DNA from: Xenopus tropicalis
Lineage: Eukaryota; Chordata; Amphibia; Anura; Pipidae
NCBI RefSeq assembly: GCF_000004195.4
Contig: NC_030681.2
Coordinates: forward strand, 28,782,982 to 28,846,981
Direction: 5' to 3'
DNA length: 64,000 nt
In this document: one piece after another, positions 34,271-45,301 of the stretch
How positions within the stretch are numbered: the stretch's first letter is position 1
How the letters are laid out: the number at the start of each line of letters is the position of its first letter
Notes under the pieces: generated by a model
Database searches by the model: none
Seen by the model: the letters and a program-made list of their open reading frames with translations, nothing else
What the model was told of the DNA's origin: nothing
Position numbers and translations under genes: made by a program

Positions 34271-34539
34271 TATATTAGCTCATCCATCTTTTTATAATTG
34301 TGGTGATTATTTCTTATAGTTTGGCTTTTGCACCAACTTTACTTAACTTGATCACATTTCTCCAGTTGTTTCAACTCGAGTTCAGGCAGTAAAATTACAT
34401 TATTATGCCCCATCAGCACTGAAAATATTGGGGAGGTCTGAATACAGAAGAGAGGCCTATGCTCAAGATTGTCTAGGTCCAAAGCCCTATACTGGTTGCT
34501 CGCTCATCATGTCAGTATCAATAAACTGGGTTTTTACCT

Positions 34540-34930
34540 TTGAGTTAGAATTTAGTATAAGGTAGAGACTAATCTTCTGAGACAATTTGCAATTGGTCTT
34601 GAAGTATGACCAATTTATGAAGTTATAACAACTGTCTGGTTGTTAGGGTCCAAATTACCTTAGCAATAATGGAGTGGCTTGAATGAGTGAGTGATATATG
34701 AATAGGAATGGGACTGAATAGACAAAAAAAGTTATAAAATGTAACAATAACAATTAAACTGTAGCCTCACGCAACAATAGTTTTTGGCTGCTGGGGTCAG
34801 TGACCCCCATTTGAAAGCTACAAAGAGTTTGAAGAAGATGGCAAGTAATTCAAAAACTATAAGATCTAAAAAACTATTAAAGATCCAAATTGAAGGAGCA
34901 CAAAGGAATCAAAATGCGGAATAAAAACCA
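34540..34930 (-). mobile_element. T2/Kolobok-type MITE, reverse orientation
   Basis: Interior words are reverse complements of the 21299 copy: ACTGTCTGGTTGTTAGGGTC, GAATAGGAATGGGACTGAA, AAGTTATAAAATGTAACAAT. The terminal AGGTGAAC-type repeats are diverged, so edges are approximate. Confidence 0.6.
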
Positions 34931-35949
34931 AAATCTTTTTGGACTTACTAACAAAAAAATAAAGATTGTTACAATTTGCCAAGGACAACTCCCATTAGCT
35001 TCATGACCTCGCTAGTTTTGTATTAGTGTTTTCTTGGCTTTGATGCATCATAAATGGCACAAAAAAACAGAATGTGAAAAAAAATACAGTGAGTAAATAA
35101 GCCCCTAAGGGTGTTGGCACAGTGGGTGGAAGTGGATGAGAAAGCCCTCAAACACAGCTCTTAGTAGGGAACTGCATCAATCGATTCCCATAGGTAAAAC
35201 ATGGGAATTGCTCAATTCTGTAAAAATTATTTTTTTCTGCAATTTCATGCAACAATGTTGGATCCAAAATGGCGGCACCCATGAAGGAGACATCACTGGT
35301 ATGTGTTCTCACCAATGCAATGACACACTGGCACATAACATAATCGTACTGCTGCTTGACACCAAAGATCTTAGTTGAACACACGGTTGTAGGTCTTTGT
35401 TTCCTAATTTTTTTATTTTTATCTCCTATTGCTGCTTTACTAGTTGCTGACTAGTTGCTGAGTTGCCTGTTTCTGACCATTCCATTCACTGCCAGCTTCA
35501 AGCTTCCTCTCTGGTCCTGACTTCCACTATGAAGGCCATGTGGCTTTGACACCATTTTAGATAACCATGTCCCATCAGCCTTGCTGTACATCTGAATCAC
35601 ATTCTATTCTGTCAAGCAATGACAATTTAGCGATGCTCCTCATGCACCTCCCTCCTTTGATAGTCAAGGCAAAGTTTGCACAAAGCAAACTCTGGGGGGA
35701 TTAGGGACAACTTCAATATACTATTATGGGCCAGACAAATGAAAATGTTCTTTCTCTATTTCCTTTCATACATTTGATCACTCATGGTAACATTCCTATT
35801 GTATCCTCTATGGAATTAGAAGGAATGTTATTAGCACAGAGCAAGCTAGGTCCTCATATTTTACATTCCATTTAATGGAAATAAACAGAAAATGAATGTT
35901 CATTATAAATGGGTTATATTTCCCCTTTAACCACAGCTGCCACAATGAA
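34931..35949. other. non-coding, one MITE edge
   Basis: GTAAATAAGCCCCTAAGG near 35090 is a right MITE edge of the GGGGC-TTATTTA type without a visible partner. Short ORFs on both strands at 35136-35384 are unrecognised. Confidence 0.45.
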
Positions 35950-36530
35950 GTTAATTTTAATCTAGCTGACTTTGCACTCTGTAATAATCTGCATTAAATA
36001 TGAAGGGGAATATACAAACACAGCAGAATGTGATCTATCAAAATGTGCCCAAAGCATCAATGCCGTGAGAATACCCTGGTCAAGCTGCTGGGGGAAGGAA
36101 GGCTGGTTTCATGAAAATGTGCATTTAGTTTACCAATCTGCCATGCTAGAATTTGCTCACCGATTCTTCCTGCGGATGCTTCAATAACTGTAATTACTGA
36201 AACTACATTAGATCTGAAATGCATTTTCCAAGCTTTCTTTGTAGCTGCCATTGTGGAGAGTTTTCCTCCTACACCCACCATTAATCCAATGAGAATGTGT
36301 AGATTTAATTAGATCCAAATGTCCATTTTAAATGCATTGTAATTTCATGCATTATAATAACTTGGGTCAAAGCAGAGTTCATGCTCAGCTGCTTATGCTG
36401 AAAAGCTACTAAAATGAGCGCAACGGAAGGCAATTATGGACTTCCATTTAAGATGAATCCAAACATAACTAGAATTGTGTGAATAATGAAAGTCCTAATG
36501 CATTTTAATTTTGTTTTCCTACAATCCCCA
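35950..36530. other. candidate conserved non-coding island
   Basis: A repeat-free run of about 580 bp with many homeodomain-type words (TTAATTAG, TAATTACT, CAATTATGG, GCATTTTAATTTTG) and clustered AAATGCAT/TGCATTA. This is the stretch in the window most like a developmental enhancer by eye, though one genome cannot show conservation. Confidence 0.25.
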
Positions 36531-36698
36531 TTAAAATATGGACAAAGTTGGTTTAGTCATACACATTTTTACCCTTTCATTTTCTAGTCCCTTCACCAGG
36601 TATATCCAATACCTTCCACTGACCTTTCCACCTGTACCTCACCTTTCTTAGAAGACACTGGAGGCATTTTATGTGGGCATAAAAAGCTAGGAAAAATA

Positions 36699-36778
36699 TT
36701 GTGCCAGATTGGGCATAAGTCATGAAGGCGGCGGGTGCAGGTAAACAAATTCCCAACCTGCTCATCACTATTGTGCCA
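36699..36778. repeat. short hAT remnant between 8-bp duplications
   Basis: TTGTGCCA occurs at 36699-36706 and 36771-36778. The 64 bp between ends AACCTGCTCATCACTA, a TAGTGATGAG-type terminus, and holds GGCGGGTGCAGGTAAAC. The left terminus is missing, so it looks like an internally deleted element. Confidence 0.5.
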
Positions 36779-36834
36779 GATGTGCCCACCCAAGAAATGG
36801 TTCAAGTCTTGATCAGATTCTTAAGGTGCCCATG

Positions 36835-37150
36835 CACCTTAAGATCCGCTCGCTTGGCGATGTTGCCAAGCGAGCAGATGTTCTCCTGATATCCCCCACC
36901 TACAGGTGGGCGATATAGGGAGAATCCAGGCTAATTCGATCATTTGGCCCTGGGGCCAAATGATCGAATTATTACGGCAGGTATAGGCAAAGTCGATCCG
37001 GGTACCGCATCAATGAGCCAATGCGGTCCCCGATCCGACTAGATTTTTTAACCTGCCCGATCAAGATCTGGCAATATCAGGCCAGATATCAGTCAGCAGG
37101 CCTGTCGGTAGTGCCCATACACGGGCCGATTAGCTGCTGAATCGGTCTAG
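36835..37150 (-). mobile_element. hairpin-chain MITE, inverted partial copy
   Basis: The modules of 190-572 recur in reverse order: GATCCGCTCGCTTGGCGA (36842), the CCCCACCTACAGGTGGG hairpin (36896), the 19-bp-arm hairpin 36932-36972, GCGGTCCCCGATCCGACT (37023), and CATACACGGGCCGATTAG (37117). The left edge has an extra small palindrome, AAGGTGCCCATGCACCTT. The right terminal repeat is lost beyond about 37150. Confidence 0.75.
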
Positions 37151-40100
37151 GGACTGATGATCCTGTGGAGGTCTATGTACCACATCTTCTGCCTAAAGCG
37201 GTTCTCTGTGAATGGAATTTTTCAGCCTTCCCCGTATCTTGCTGATTCCCTCTAAGATAATAATTGGAGAGGCTATTGTTTTGGCTGCATACAAAGGGTA
37301 ATAAACTGTCGATGCAATTGAGAATAAATCAGCATTCAGTATCTTCTGAACTTCCTTAACAGAATAATTCTAATTATGCTCTTTACTGGGTTTTTATATG
37401 TAGAAAACCAGAGATGCATTAACTGTTTTTGAAAGGTATAATTAAGCAACTCAAAAGCAAAAGACTGTTCAAAGAAATCCAACCTTGAAGTAGTAGTGCA
37501 ATGCTAACCTTGAATACGGGTTTTCTGATTGACACAATAGAAAGAACCAGTCTGCCTTGCCATTCTTTTTTTCGATTTATGAGCCGGGGGGAAAAAAATC
37601 AATGCACTATTCTTGAGGCAAAATAAGTCACTAGAGGTAAAAGTATTTTTTGTTCAAAAGAAAACATTATTACAAAATGCACAACTGTGTTTTAATATTC
37701 AGCCATTGTAAGGCATAGTGGAAATTACCATTCATCACATTCATCACTCAGTGACGGTATCATGTGTTTCTGTTTAATCAAAATAATCTATTTTTAATTT
37801 TACAGATAAATTGGTTTCCATTTAGGGAGTAACTTTAGACATAAATAATAATATAAAAATTCTTTTATTTATATAAATTCTAGGCACTATGAGAAATGCA
37901 GTCAATATTAACATTCAGTAAAGGTGCAATGCTACCTCCCATTTCTAGTGACCCCAAGGAAAATCATTTAAGGAGAAGACAAATGCTCACGGCAGTAATT
38001 TTGATGTCCATACAGCTCTGGTTCTTTTTAAGATATATTTTAGTCCAAAGGCATTGTTTCTATAGGTTTCTAGTGTCTTATAGTATAGCAAAAGCATTTG
38101 CATCCTTGACTTCATATCATATGACTGTGAGTATAAATGAGATCTACAAGCCAGGAAATGCCCAGGGCCTTGGGTATATGTAACGGTAGAGAATCATTTT
38201 TAAACTGGTGCATTGGTCATGGACACTGGAATTTGTGATTGAAGAGCTTATTCATAGTTCATAACATTCTCAATTAAAAAATCTAGGTTATAAATGTAGG
38301 CCTGTCTTTATTACTTCATGTATAATATTTCTCAGGAACATTGCGCTGAAGTAATTTCCTAAGTCATATGCTTCATTACTAATATGCAGTCTTCCCCCAA
38401 AAAATATACTTGCGGTGCCATTAGTCAAGGTGGGGGGAGGAAATTCTTGTACTTGGGTTCTGATAGATTCTGATATAATGCTTCAGTGTGTTTATTATTG
38501 GCCATCATTACATTATGCATGTGTGCAAGGCAAGATAACAGCTATCTATATTACATTTTGTTTGGCTATATATAAATTAGACTTTGTGCAGTAACTACTG
38601 TATCATCATTCAATGCAGTAATAATATTTATCACTTTTGTAAATGACAAACCAATATTAGCACTCAGTACATGACTGAAAGTGTATAAACTGAGGAGAAG
38701 CAGAATTAGAGAAGGGGGAAACTGACAGGCAAAGAATATAAATATCTGCCTCTATTTTGCACCCATTCTTTTCACTAGTTTGGCACAGAATCTAGCACAA
38801 AAATCCACATTTGTGCATATTGACAATGTTTTTTGCCATTTATTATATTTGCCTCAAAATATAAAACCCTGCTGCAGTCCAAAGGATCATGTTACCCAGC
38901 GATCTCACCGCCCCGGACCCGCTCCTGCGCTCAGAAGGTAAGCGCTGGGGAGCGGGGGGGCGGCATCCAGGAGCCGCCTCAGGCGGTGATATGTCCAGAA
39001 TCGCCCCTGATTAGATTCTGGGGTGGATTAATAGTAATGTGTCTGAGCCTCTTTCATTCAAAACTGCCTCCAAATGTATCATCCTAGGTTATCTCCAAAT
39101 TGCCCCTCTTAAACCCAATGCTACTTATTTTCTGAAAATAAAATTTCATTGAAATCTTAAACTCTCCTACTCTATAATATAGCCTACGCCTGACTTATCA
39201 TGTTAAAATGGATAAGGAATTCCCAAGGAGAGGAGCCGAGAATACCATAAACACTATTATGGTCATTCTTAGCTGGTTCTATTTCATGTTCCTATCTTAT
39301 ATTTGTGATTACTTTGTTATTCTTTCCCTTTTTTTCTTTTGGGTAAAACAACTTCCCTTCCCTTGGTAGGGATGGGCAGATTAAGTCAATATGGGAGTTA
39401 CAGACAAATATGATAACAATTTAGGTGAAAAGAGCAAAACCTACAGGTTATTGTTTTACTAAGCCCTGACAATCATTCTGGGTTGCACCAGGTATGGTCC
39501 AACTGATTCTCTAAATTTTGAGGCACTGCAACAAAGTGGAATCCTGTTGGAAGTCATTTAACAACCACAGAGTCAAGTGGTGCCAGTTCTATTACTGAAC
39601 CCACTTGTTTTCTCTTATCTTTTCATGATTATTTGCTTTTATAGCAAATATAATAACACTTCCTCTAGCTCCCAACCGCAGATGTAAATCAGCCTTGGTT
39701 ATGATACATTATCCACAATGAACACATTTTACTACAATGTATTGGCTCTACAGATGGTCTCTAAGAAATTAACAGTGTAATGTTATTGGGACTATGGTTA
39801 ACTACTATTTCCTCATAACTCTCAATATAAATAGCGTTTCTAAACTTGGCACCAATCTGTGAGGCTCTCCCTGCCAAGTTTCTGCAAAATCAGATTACAC
39901 GTTCTTGTCAAATATGAAAGTGAAAATTTGGGCAAGAGCAGAGTGTCCCTGACACGGTGAAATCTGGAATAATCTGATAAAGTATATATATTGGTGATGG
40001 TGGTTAGTTAGAAGAGCTAAAACAAAAACTATACTAATACAAATTTTAATAATAGTTTTGTTATTACATGACAACCTTCAGAAGGAAGCTAGCAATTTTG

Positions 40101-40273
40101 GTAGGCCCAGGGTTCCGAGGTGTACTGAAGTAGAAAAAAACTATTTTTGTATAGAACTTTGTTTTTGCAACTTCATTAACTTGAGTAGCCATTTTTAAGA
40201 ATAGTGATTTAAATTGAAACACTTATAAGAAAACTCAGAGACTCCAGTTGATTTAAACTTATCTCTGTATATA
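37151..40273. other. non-coding, unique, one GC-rich patch
   Basis: About 3 kb without recognisable elements. 38885-39010 is GC-rich (ACCGCCCCGGACCCGCTCC, GAGCCGCCTCAGGCGG) and looks like a fragment of a dispersed repeat rather than a CpG-island promoter. The ORF at 37896-38183 is unrecognised. Confidence 0.45.
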
Positions 40274-40281
40274 TTGTATAT

Positions 40282-40586
40282 CAGCGATCCCCAACCTTAT
40301 GAGACTTATGAGAAACATGTTGCTCCCCAACCCCTTGGATGTTGCTCTCAGTGCCCCCAAACCAGGTAGTTATTTTTGAAATCCTGACTTGGGGGGCAAG
40401 TTTTGGTTGAATAAAAACAAGATTTCCTACCAAATAAAGCCCCCTGTAAGCTGATAGTGTGCATAGAGGCTGCCTAATAGCCAATCTTGTTTGGCTCCTC
40501 CATGAACTTTTATGGTGCTTGCGTTGCTCTCCAAGTCTTTTTACATATGACTGTGGCTCACAAGTAAGAAAGGTTGGGAACCCCTG
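40282..40586. mobile_element. hAT MITE, same family as 3699-3999, reversed
   Basis: It starts CAGCGATCCCCAACC and ends GGTTGGGAACCCCTG. The flanks TTGTATAT (40274-40281) and CTGTATAT (40587-40594) form an 8-bp duplication with one mismatch. GAGACTTATGAGAAACATG and CATGAACTTTTATGGTGC are family words. No gene. Confidence 0.85.
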
Positions 40587-40594
40587 CTGTATAT

Positions 40595-41423
40595 CATGTC
40601 ACTAAAGGGATTATATTGGAACTAGGCAGCAAAACCCAGTTTACTTGCAGATCTGCAGGGGGTGGTAAAGAGAGAGTACTCTCTGAGGGTTTGGGATTTG
40701 CAATTCAGCAGGGTGCTGGGCCAAGTAGCAGTGCCTTGGGCTGGAGGGAGGGCCGGGTAGGTGTGTGCCGGGTCTGTCAGAAGATTTTTTTCTTCGGAGG
40801 GGCCAGATGCATCATTGTTACGCTGCTGCATGGCTTGTCTAAAGTGGGCATTTCTTGCTACTACCTGGCAGTATAACAGGGTACTGTCTATCCTTCAACA
40901 CTCCTTCTAGTACCACTGAAAAGAAGACTTGTCCTTTAACCAGTCCTCTGCCTACAAGGCTTGCTAATACTACTAGCTGATTTGAGGCATTCAGGATTAA
41001 TTATAAAAAACAGTTATAGAATAAAATATATCAAGACTGAAAATTCTAAGCAGAATGCTCCCCACTGAGACACAACCCAGCATGAACGCTTCTTGGATCT
41101 TTATATACTTTTTCTTTTCTCTCTAATTTTGTTATACCTAAAATAGCAGCGCTAATGATTCAGGTCACCTACCTCTTAATTAAACACAAGCCACCTGTGT
41201 GAAATGCTGCTTTGCTGATATGCTCCAAAATTAAATAGGCTTCAAAAATCTTGTGGACTTTATTGTAATTTAGTGTTAAAAAGGGAGTCTTTAACACTAC
41301 AGGTGGGCTGACCTGACTGCAAAGTGAAAGGTTAAATCTACTTTATTATTCTGAGATAGACTATCATAACGGGAATTAAGAAATGAATGAAATCTGATTG
41401 CCCGTGTCTTTTTCGAAGGACAT
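40595..41423. other. non-coding, nothing recognised
   Basis: Unique-looking sequence. The ORF at 40574-40876 begins inside the hAT end and has no recognisable domain. Confidence 0.45.
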
Positions 41424-41426
41424 TAA

Positions 41427-43344
41427 GGGGCTGATTTACTAATCCACGAATTCGAATCCCAATGGGAAAAATTCGGATTGGAAACTAACATTTTGCGACT
41501 TTTTTGTATTTTTTGCGATTTTTTCGTCGCCATTACGACTTTACCGTAAATTGTCGCGACTTTTTCGTAGCCGTTGCGACTTGCATGAAAAGTCGCAAAT
41601 TTTTCTTCGCTGTTACGATTTGCGCGTACATTATCGCGACTTTTTTGTATTGAGCGCTCGTAAACGGTGGGCAAAACTTTCAGACTTTGCATGATTTTGG
41701 AAGCCTGCCATAGGACTCAATGGCACCCTGCAGCTCCAACCTGGCCCAAGGAAAGTCTCCCATAGGGCTCAATGGCACTCTGCAGCTCCAACCCGGCCCA
41801 CGGAAAGTCTCCCATAGGGCTCAATGGCACTCTGCAGCTCCAACCTGGCCCAAGGAAAGTCTCCCATAGGGCTCAATGGCACTCTGCAGCTCCAACCTGG
41901 CCCAAGGAAAGTCTCCCATAGGGCTCAATGGCACTCTGCAGCTCCAACCTGGCCCAAGGAAAGTCTCCCATAGGCTCAATGGCACTCTGCAGCTCCAACC
42001 CGGCCCAAGGAAAGTCTCCCATAGGGCTCAATGGCACTCTGCAGCTCCAACCCGGCCCGAGGAAAGTCTCCCATAGGGCTCAATGGCACTCTGCAGCTCC
42101 AACCCAGCCCGAGGAAAGTCTCCCATAGGGCTCAATGGCACTCTGCAGCTCCAACCCGGCCCGAGGAAAGTCTCCCATAGGGCTCAATGGCACTCTGCAG
42201 CTCCAACCTGGCCCAAGGAAAGTCTCCCATAGGCTCAATGGCACTCTGCAGCTCCAACCCGGCCCGAGGAAAGTCTCCCATAGGGCTCAATGGCACTCTG
42301 CAGCTCCAACCCAGCCCGAGGAAAGTCTCCCATAGGGCTCAATGGCACTCTGCAGCTCCAACCCGGCCCGAGGAAAGTCTCCCATAGGGCTCAATGGCAC
42401 TCTGCAGCTCCAACCCGGCCCGAGGAAAGTCTCCCATAGGGCTCAATGGCACTCTGCAGCTCCAACCTGGCCCAAGGAAAGTCTCCCATAGGGCTCAATG
42501 GCACTCTGCAGCTCCAACCTGGCCCAAGGAAAGTCTCCCATAGGGCTCAATGGCACTCTGCAGCTCCAACCTGGCCCAAGGAAAGTCTCCCATAGGGCTC
42601 AATGGCACTCTGCAGCTCCAACCCGGCCCAAGGAAAGTCTCCCATAGGGCTCAATGGCACTCTGCAGCTCCAACCTGGCCCAAGGAAAGTCTCCCATAGG
42701 GCTCAATGTCACTCTGCAGCTCCAACCTGGCCCAAGGAAAGTCTCCCATAGGGCTCAATGGCACTCTGCAGCTCCAACCCAGCCCAAGGAAAGTCTCCCA
42801 TAGGGCTCAATGGCACTCTGCAGCTCCAACCTGGCCCAAGGAAAGTCTCCCATAGGGCTCAATGTCACTCTGCAGCTCCAACCCGGCCCAAGGAAAGTCT
42901 CCCATAGGGCTCAATGGCACTCTGCAGCTCCAACCCGGCCCAAGGAAAGTCTCCCATAGGGCTCAATGGCACTCTGCAGCTCCAACCTGGCCCAAGGAAA
43001 GTCTCCCATAGGGCTCAATGGCACTCTGCAGCTCCAACCTGGCCCAAGGAAAGTCTCCCATAGGGCTCAATGGCACTCTGCAGCTCCAACCTGGCCCAAG
43101 AAAAGTCACGATACTGAAGCTTGAATGAATCCGAAACTTTCGTACTCGGCGCGAAGGCTACGAAAAAGTCGTGACAATTCGTGCAAGTCGTAACGCTACG
43201 AAAAAGTCACGACAATTTGCGAAACAGTCGTAACGGCTACAAAAAAGTTGCGACAATTTACGAAAAAATCACAAAATACCGATCATTACGAAAAAAACGC
43301 ATTCGGACGCCTTCGGACCGTTCGGGGATTAGTAAATCAGCCCC
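41427..43344. mobile_element. foldback MITE inflated by a 52-bp minisatellite
   Basis: The ends GGGGCTGATTTACTAATCC and GGATTAGTAAATCAGCCCC are perfect inverted repeats with TAA outside (41424-41426, 43345-43347). The arms are rich in GCGACTTTTTCG / CGAAAAAGTCG words and mirror each other. The centre is a 27-unit array (41705-43106). The related copy at 62112-62639 carries the array unit only once, in reverse, so the array arose inside the element. Confidence 0.9.
41705..43106. repeat. 52-bp minisatellite, 27 units
   Basis: The unit contains CTCCCATAGGGCTCAATGGC, ACTCTGCAGCTCCAACC and a variable TGGCCCAAGG / CGGCCCGAGG / CAGCCCAAGG segment. 1402 bp fits 27 units, two of them 51 bp long (CATAGG-CTCAATGG at 41971 and 42230). 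These two lie 259 bp apart (five units), and two CAATGTCAC variants lie 156 bp apart (three units), showing block duplication. Because 52 is not a multiple of three, each ORF crosses several frames; the 66-residue ORFs are not genes. Confidence 0.95.
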
Positions 43345-43347
43345 TAA

Positions 43348-43869
43348 GGCTCATTGAGCTCAAGTGCACTAAAATGCCCAAAAATGTTTGCATGCTTTAA
43401 TGGCAGCCAGAAAGGTAGTCGCACCTCTATGTGAAGGCTTATTTACCAAGCGCAAGTGTAGCTGCATTTATTAAACATATTTACTTCTAAAGCTGTAGAC
43501 GTAAGAATTAGGCGCAGAAGTCATTTTGATGTAGACTGCCAGAAATTACAACACCCAATCCCTCAAGACTTTCTGTGCAATTGTGTTTGTGTCTGATTCA
43601 CATCGAAGTGCACGTGTAATTGCAAATGTTTTAAGCTAAGTGGTTGGTAATAATACAGTATTTTAAAGTGGAACTTGATGCATATCAAGAACGTCAATTT
43701 CCACGAACAAACGGAGTAAAGTGTAGGCGCCAAGGTGCACCGTATGTTCCATTTGCTCATGTTCCATTTGTGACGGTCTGTATGTCAGTAATCAGAAGTT
43801 ATTGTTTAGTGTAGGGCAAATAGCAAATGTACTAATCAATGATAAACATTATCTCTAAGGATTAAAAAA
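43348..43869. other. non-coding, nothing recognised
   Basis: GAAGGCTTATTTACCAAGCGC near 43434 may be a MITE edge. No supported gene. Confidence 0.4.
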
Positions 43870-44420
43870 AATCAATAAGGAAAAAAGAAACCTTGACAGT
43901 ATAAATAATTCCTATGGTTTATTTCGCCAACACTAAAATTGTCAGCTAGCGTGTTATGTTACATATCCATAGCATTCCTGGCTGTTAGCTGACCCCTTTT
44001 TCCTGGCTGCTAATGGAATCCTTAATGAAGGCTGCTGAGCCATCTGCTATTACACATCTGCCTATGACATAGTGATGTGATGGAATATTTAAAACGGTTT
44101 AGAATAAAAGGCAAGAATTTGACTTGAAAAAAAAATTAAACAAAGGTTACCTGTTATTTGCATTAAGGCTTAAGCTAATTTCCATCTCAGCTTAGCAGAA
44201 AAAAAAATAATAGAACTCTCACTGTCTAACATTTCTTGTATCCCCAGTTAAGTGCCGCAATAGGGATTAGAAACTGTAATTACAGGATGTCTGCTCCCTT
44301 GCCTGCCCCTACCCATGTTTAGAGGCAAAGGCTTTGATTGACACGTATGCTTTGTGCACTGTGGGTGAACCTATTAGGTTTAAATCATCATGGCAGCATG
44401 AAATTCAAGGCCAAGGTGAC
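43870..44420. other. candidate conserved non-coding island
   Basis: Repeat-free, with TAATGGAATCC, TTAATGAAGG, TTATTTGCATTAAGG (octamer-like ATTTGCAT) and CTAATTTCCAT words in a short span. No ORF of note. Flag only. Confidence 0.22.
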
Positions 44421-44974
44421 TTGTCATGTAGTCATGTAGACTTTCCCATGAAGGTGTCCAGAATTGACTTGTGATGTTCCCTAACCTATCATGTTATTGA
44501 CTTTACTGGGCTTTCTTACTTTGCCTTCTCAAGTGACTGAACCCACCACCAGGATACCAGGAAAACTCCCAGTGGGCCCAGGTGTCAGTGGGCCCTCCTG
44601 CTCGTCACCATTTGACCTGCTTCATGGTCATTCCCTATTTCTGAATGAAAAGAAAGAAGAGAAACAGATGGAAGAATAGATGTCAACATGTTAATATAAG
44701 AGACTAGGAGAATAAAGAGGTTGGGTGAGAAAAGGAGGAAAAATAGTTCGGAAAGTTGGCCCATGGTAGTTTTCTGGTGGGTCCCTGGGGTTCCAGTCCG
44801 ACTCTGCCCACCACTGATGTAGCTGTCGCCGCAGCAGAAAAAAATGAGCAAACTTCCTGATATCTGGTGAATCTAAGGGACATACTTATTAAGAATCGAT
44901 TTTGTGTAATTTCAAGGTTTTTTTTTTCATGACTAAACTCACTTTTTAAAAAAACATTGATGTCTCCTTATTTA
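44421..44974. other. non-coding with possible hAT repeat
   Basis: CCCAGTGGGCCCAGGTGTC (44570) and GGGTTCCAGTCCGACTCTG (44789) resemble inner and end words of the CAGGGTCGGACTGG hAT MITE family, as at 50702-50928, but the element is too diverged to delimit. Confidence 0.4.
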
Positions 44975-45299
44975 CAGGTATGGGACCTGTCATCCAGAAT
45001 GCTCAGGATCTGAGGTTTTCCCGATAAGGGATCTTTCCATAATTTGGATCTCCATGCCTTAAGTCTACTAAAAAAAAATTTAAAAACCAAGTAAACCCAA
45101 TAGGATTGTTTTGCCTCCAATAAGCAATTATTATATCCTAGTTGTAATGGTGCAAGGTACTGTTTATTATTACAGAGAAAAGGGAAATGAATTTTAAAAA
45201 TGTACATTATTTGATTTAAATGGATTTTATGGGCGATGACCTTCCCATAATTTGGAGATTTCTGGATAACAGGTTTGCAGATAACAGATTCCATACCGG
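44975..45299. mobile_element. TA element, copy F, compact form
   Basis: It starts CAGGTATGGGACCTGTCATC and ends ..CAGATTCCATACCGG, flanked by TA (44973-44974 and 45300-45301). It holds only one central module, making about 325 bp. It shows the unexpanded layout of the family. Confidence 0.8.
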
Positions 45300-45301
45300 T
45301 A

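Noticed and set aside
38885..39010. GC-rich patch as a CpG-island promoter
   Set aside because: Only about 120 bp, isolated, with no gene downstream; reads more like a dispersed-repeat fragment.
41876..42387. Four 66-residue ORFs with near-identical sequence as a repeated gene family
   Set aside because: They are windows on the 52-bp minisatellite; the unit length is not divisible by three and stops recur each few units.
41705..43106. CRISPR-like array
   Set aside because: Units are contiguous tandem copies with no unique spacers, in a vertebrate transposon.
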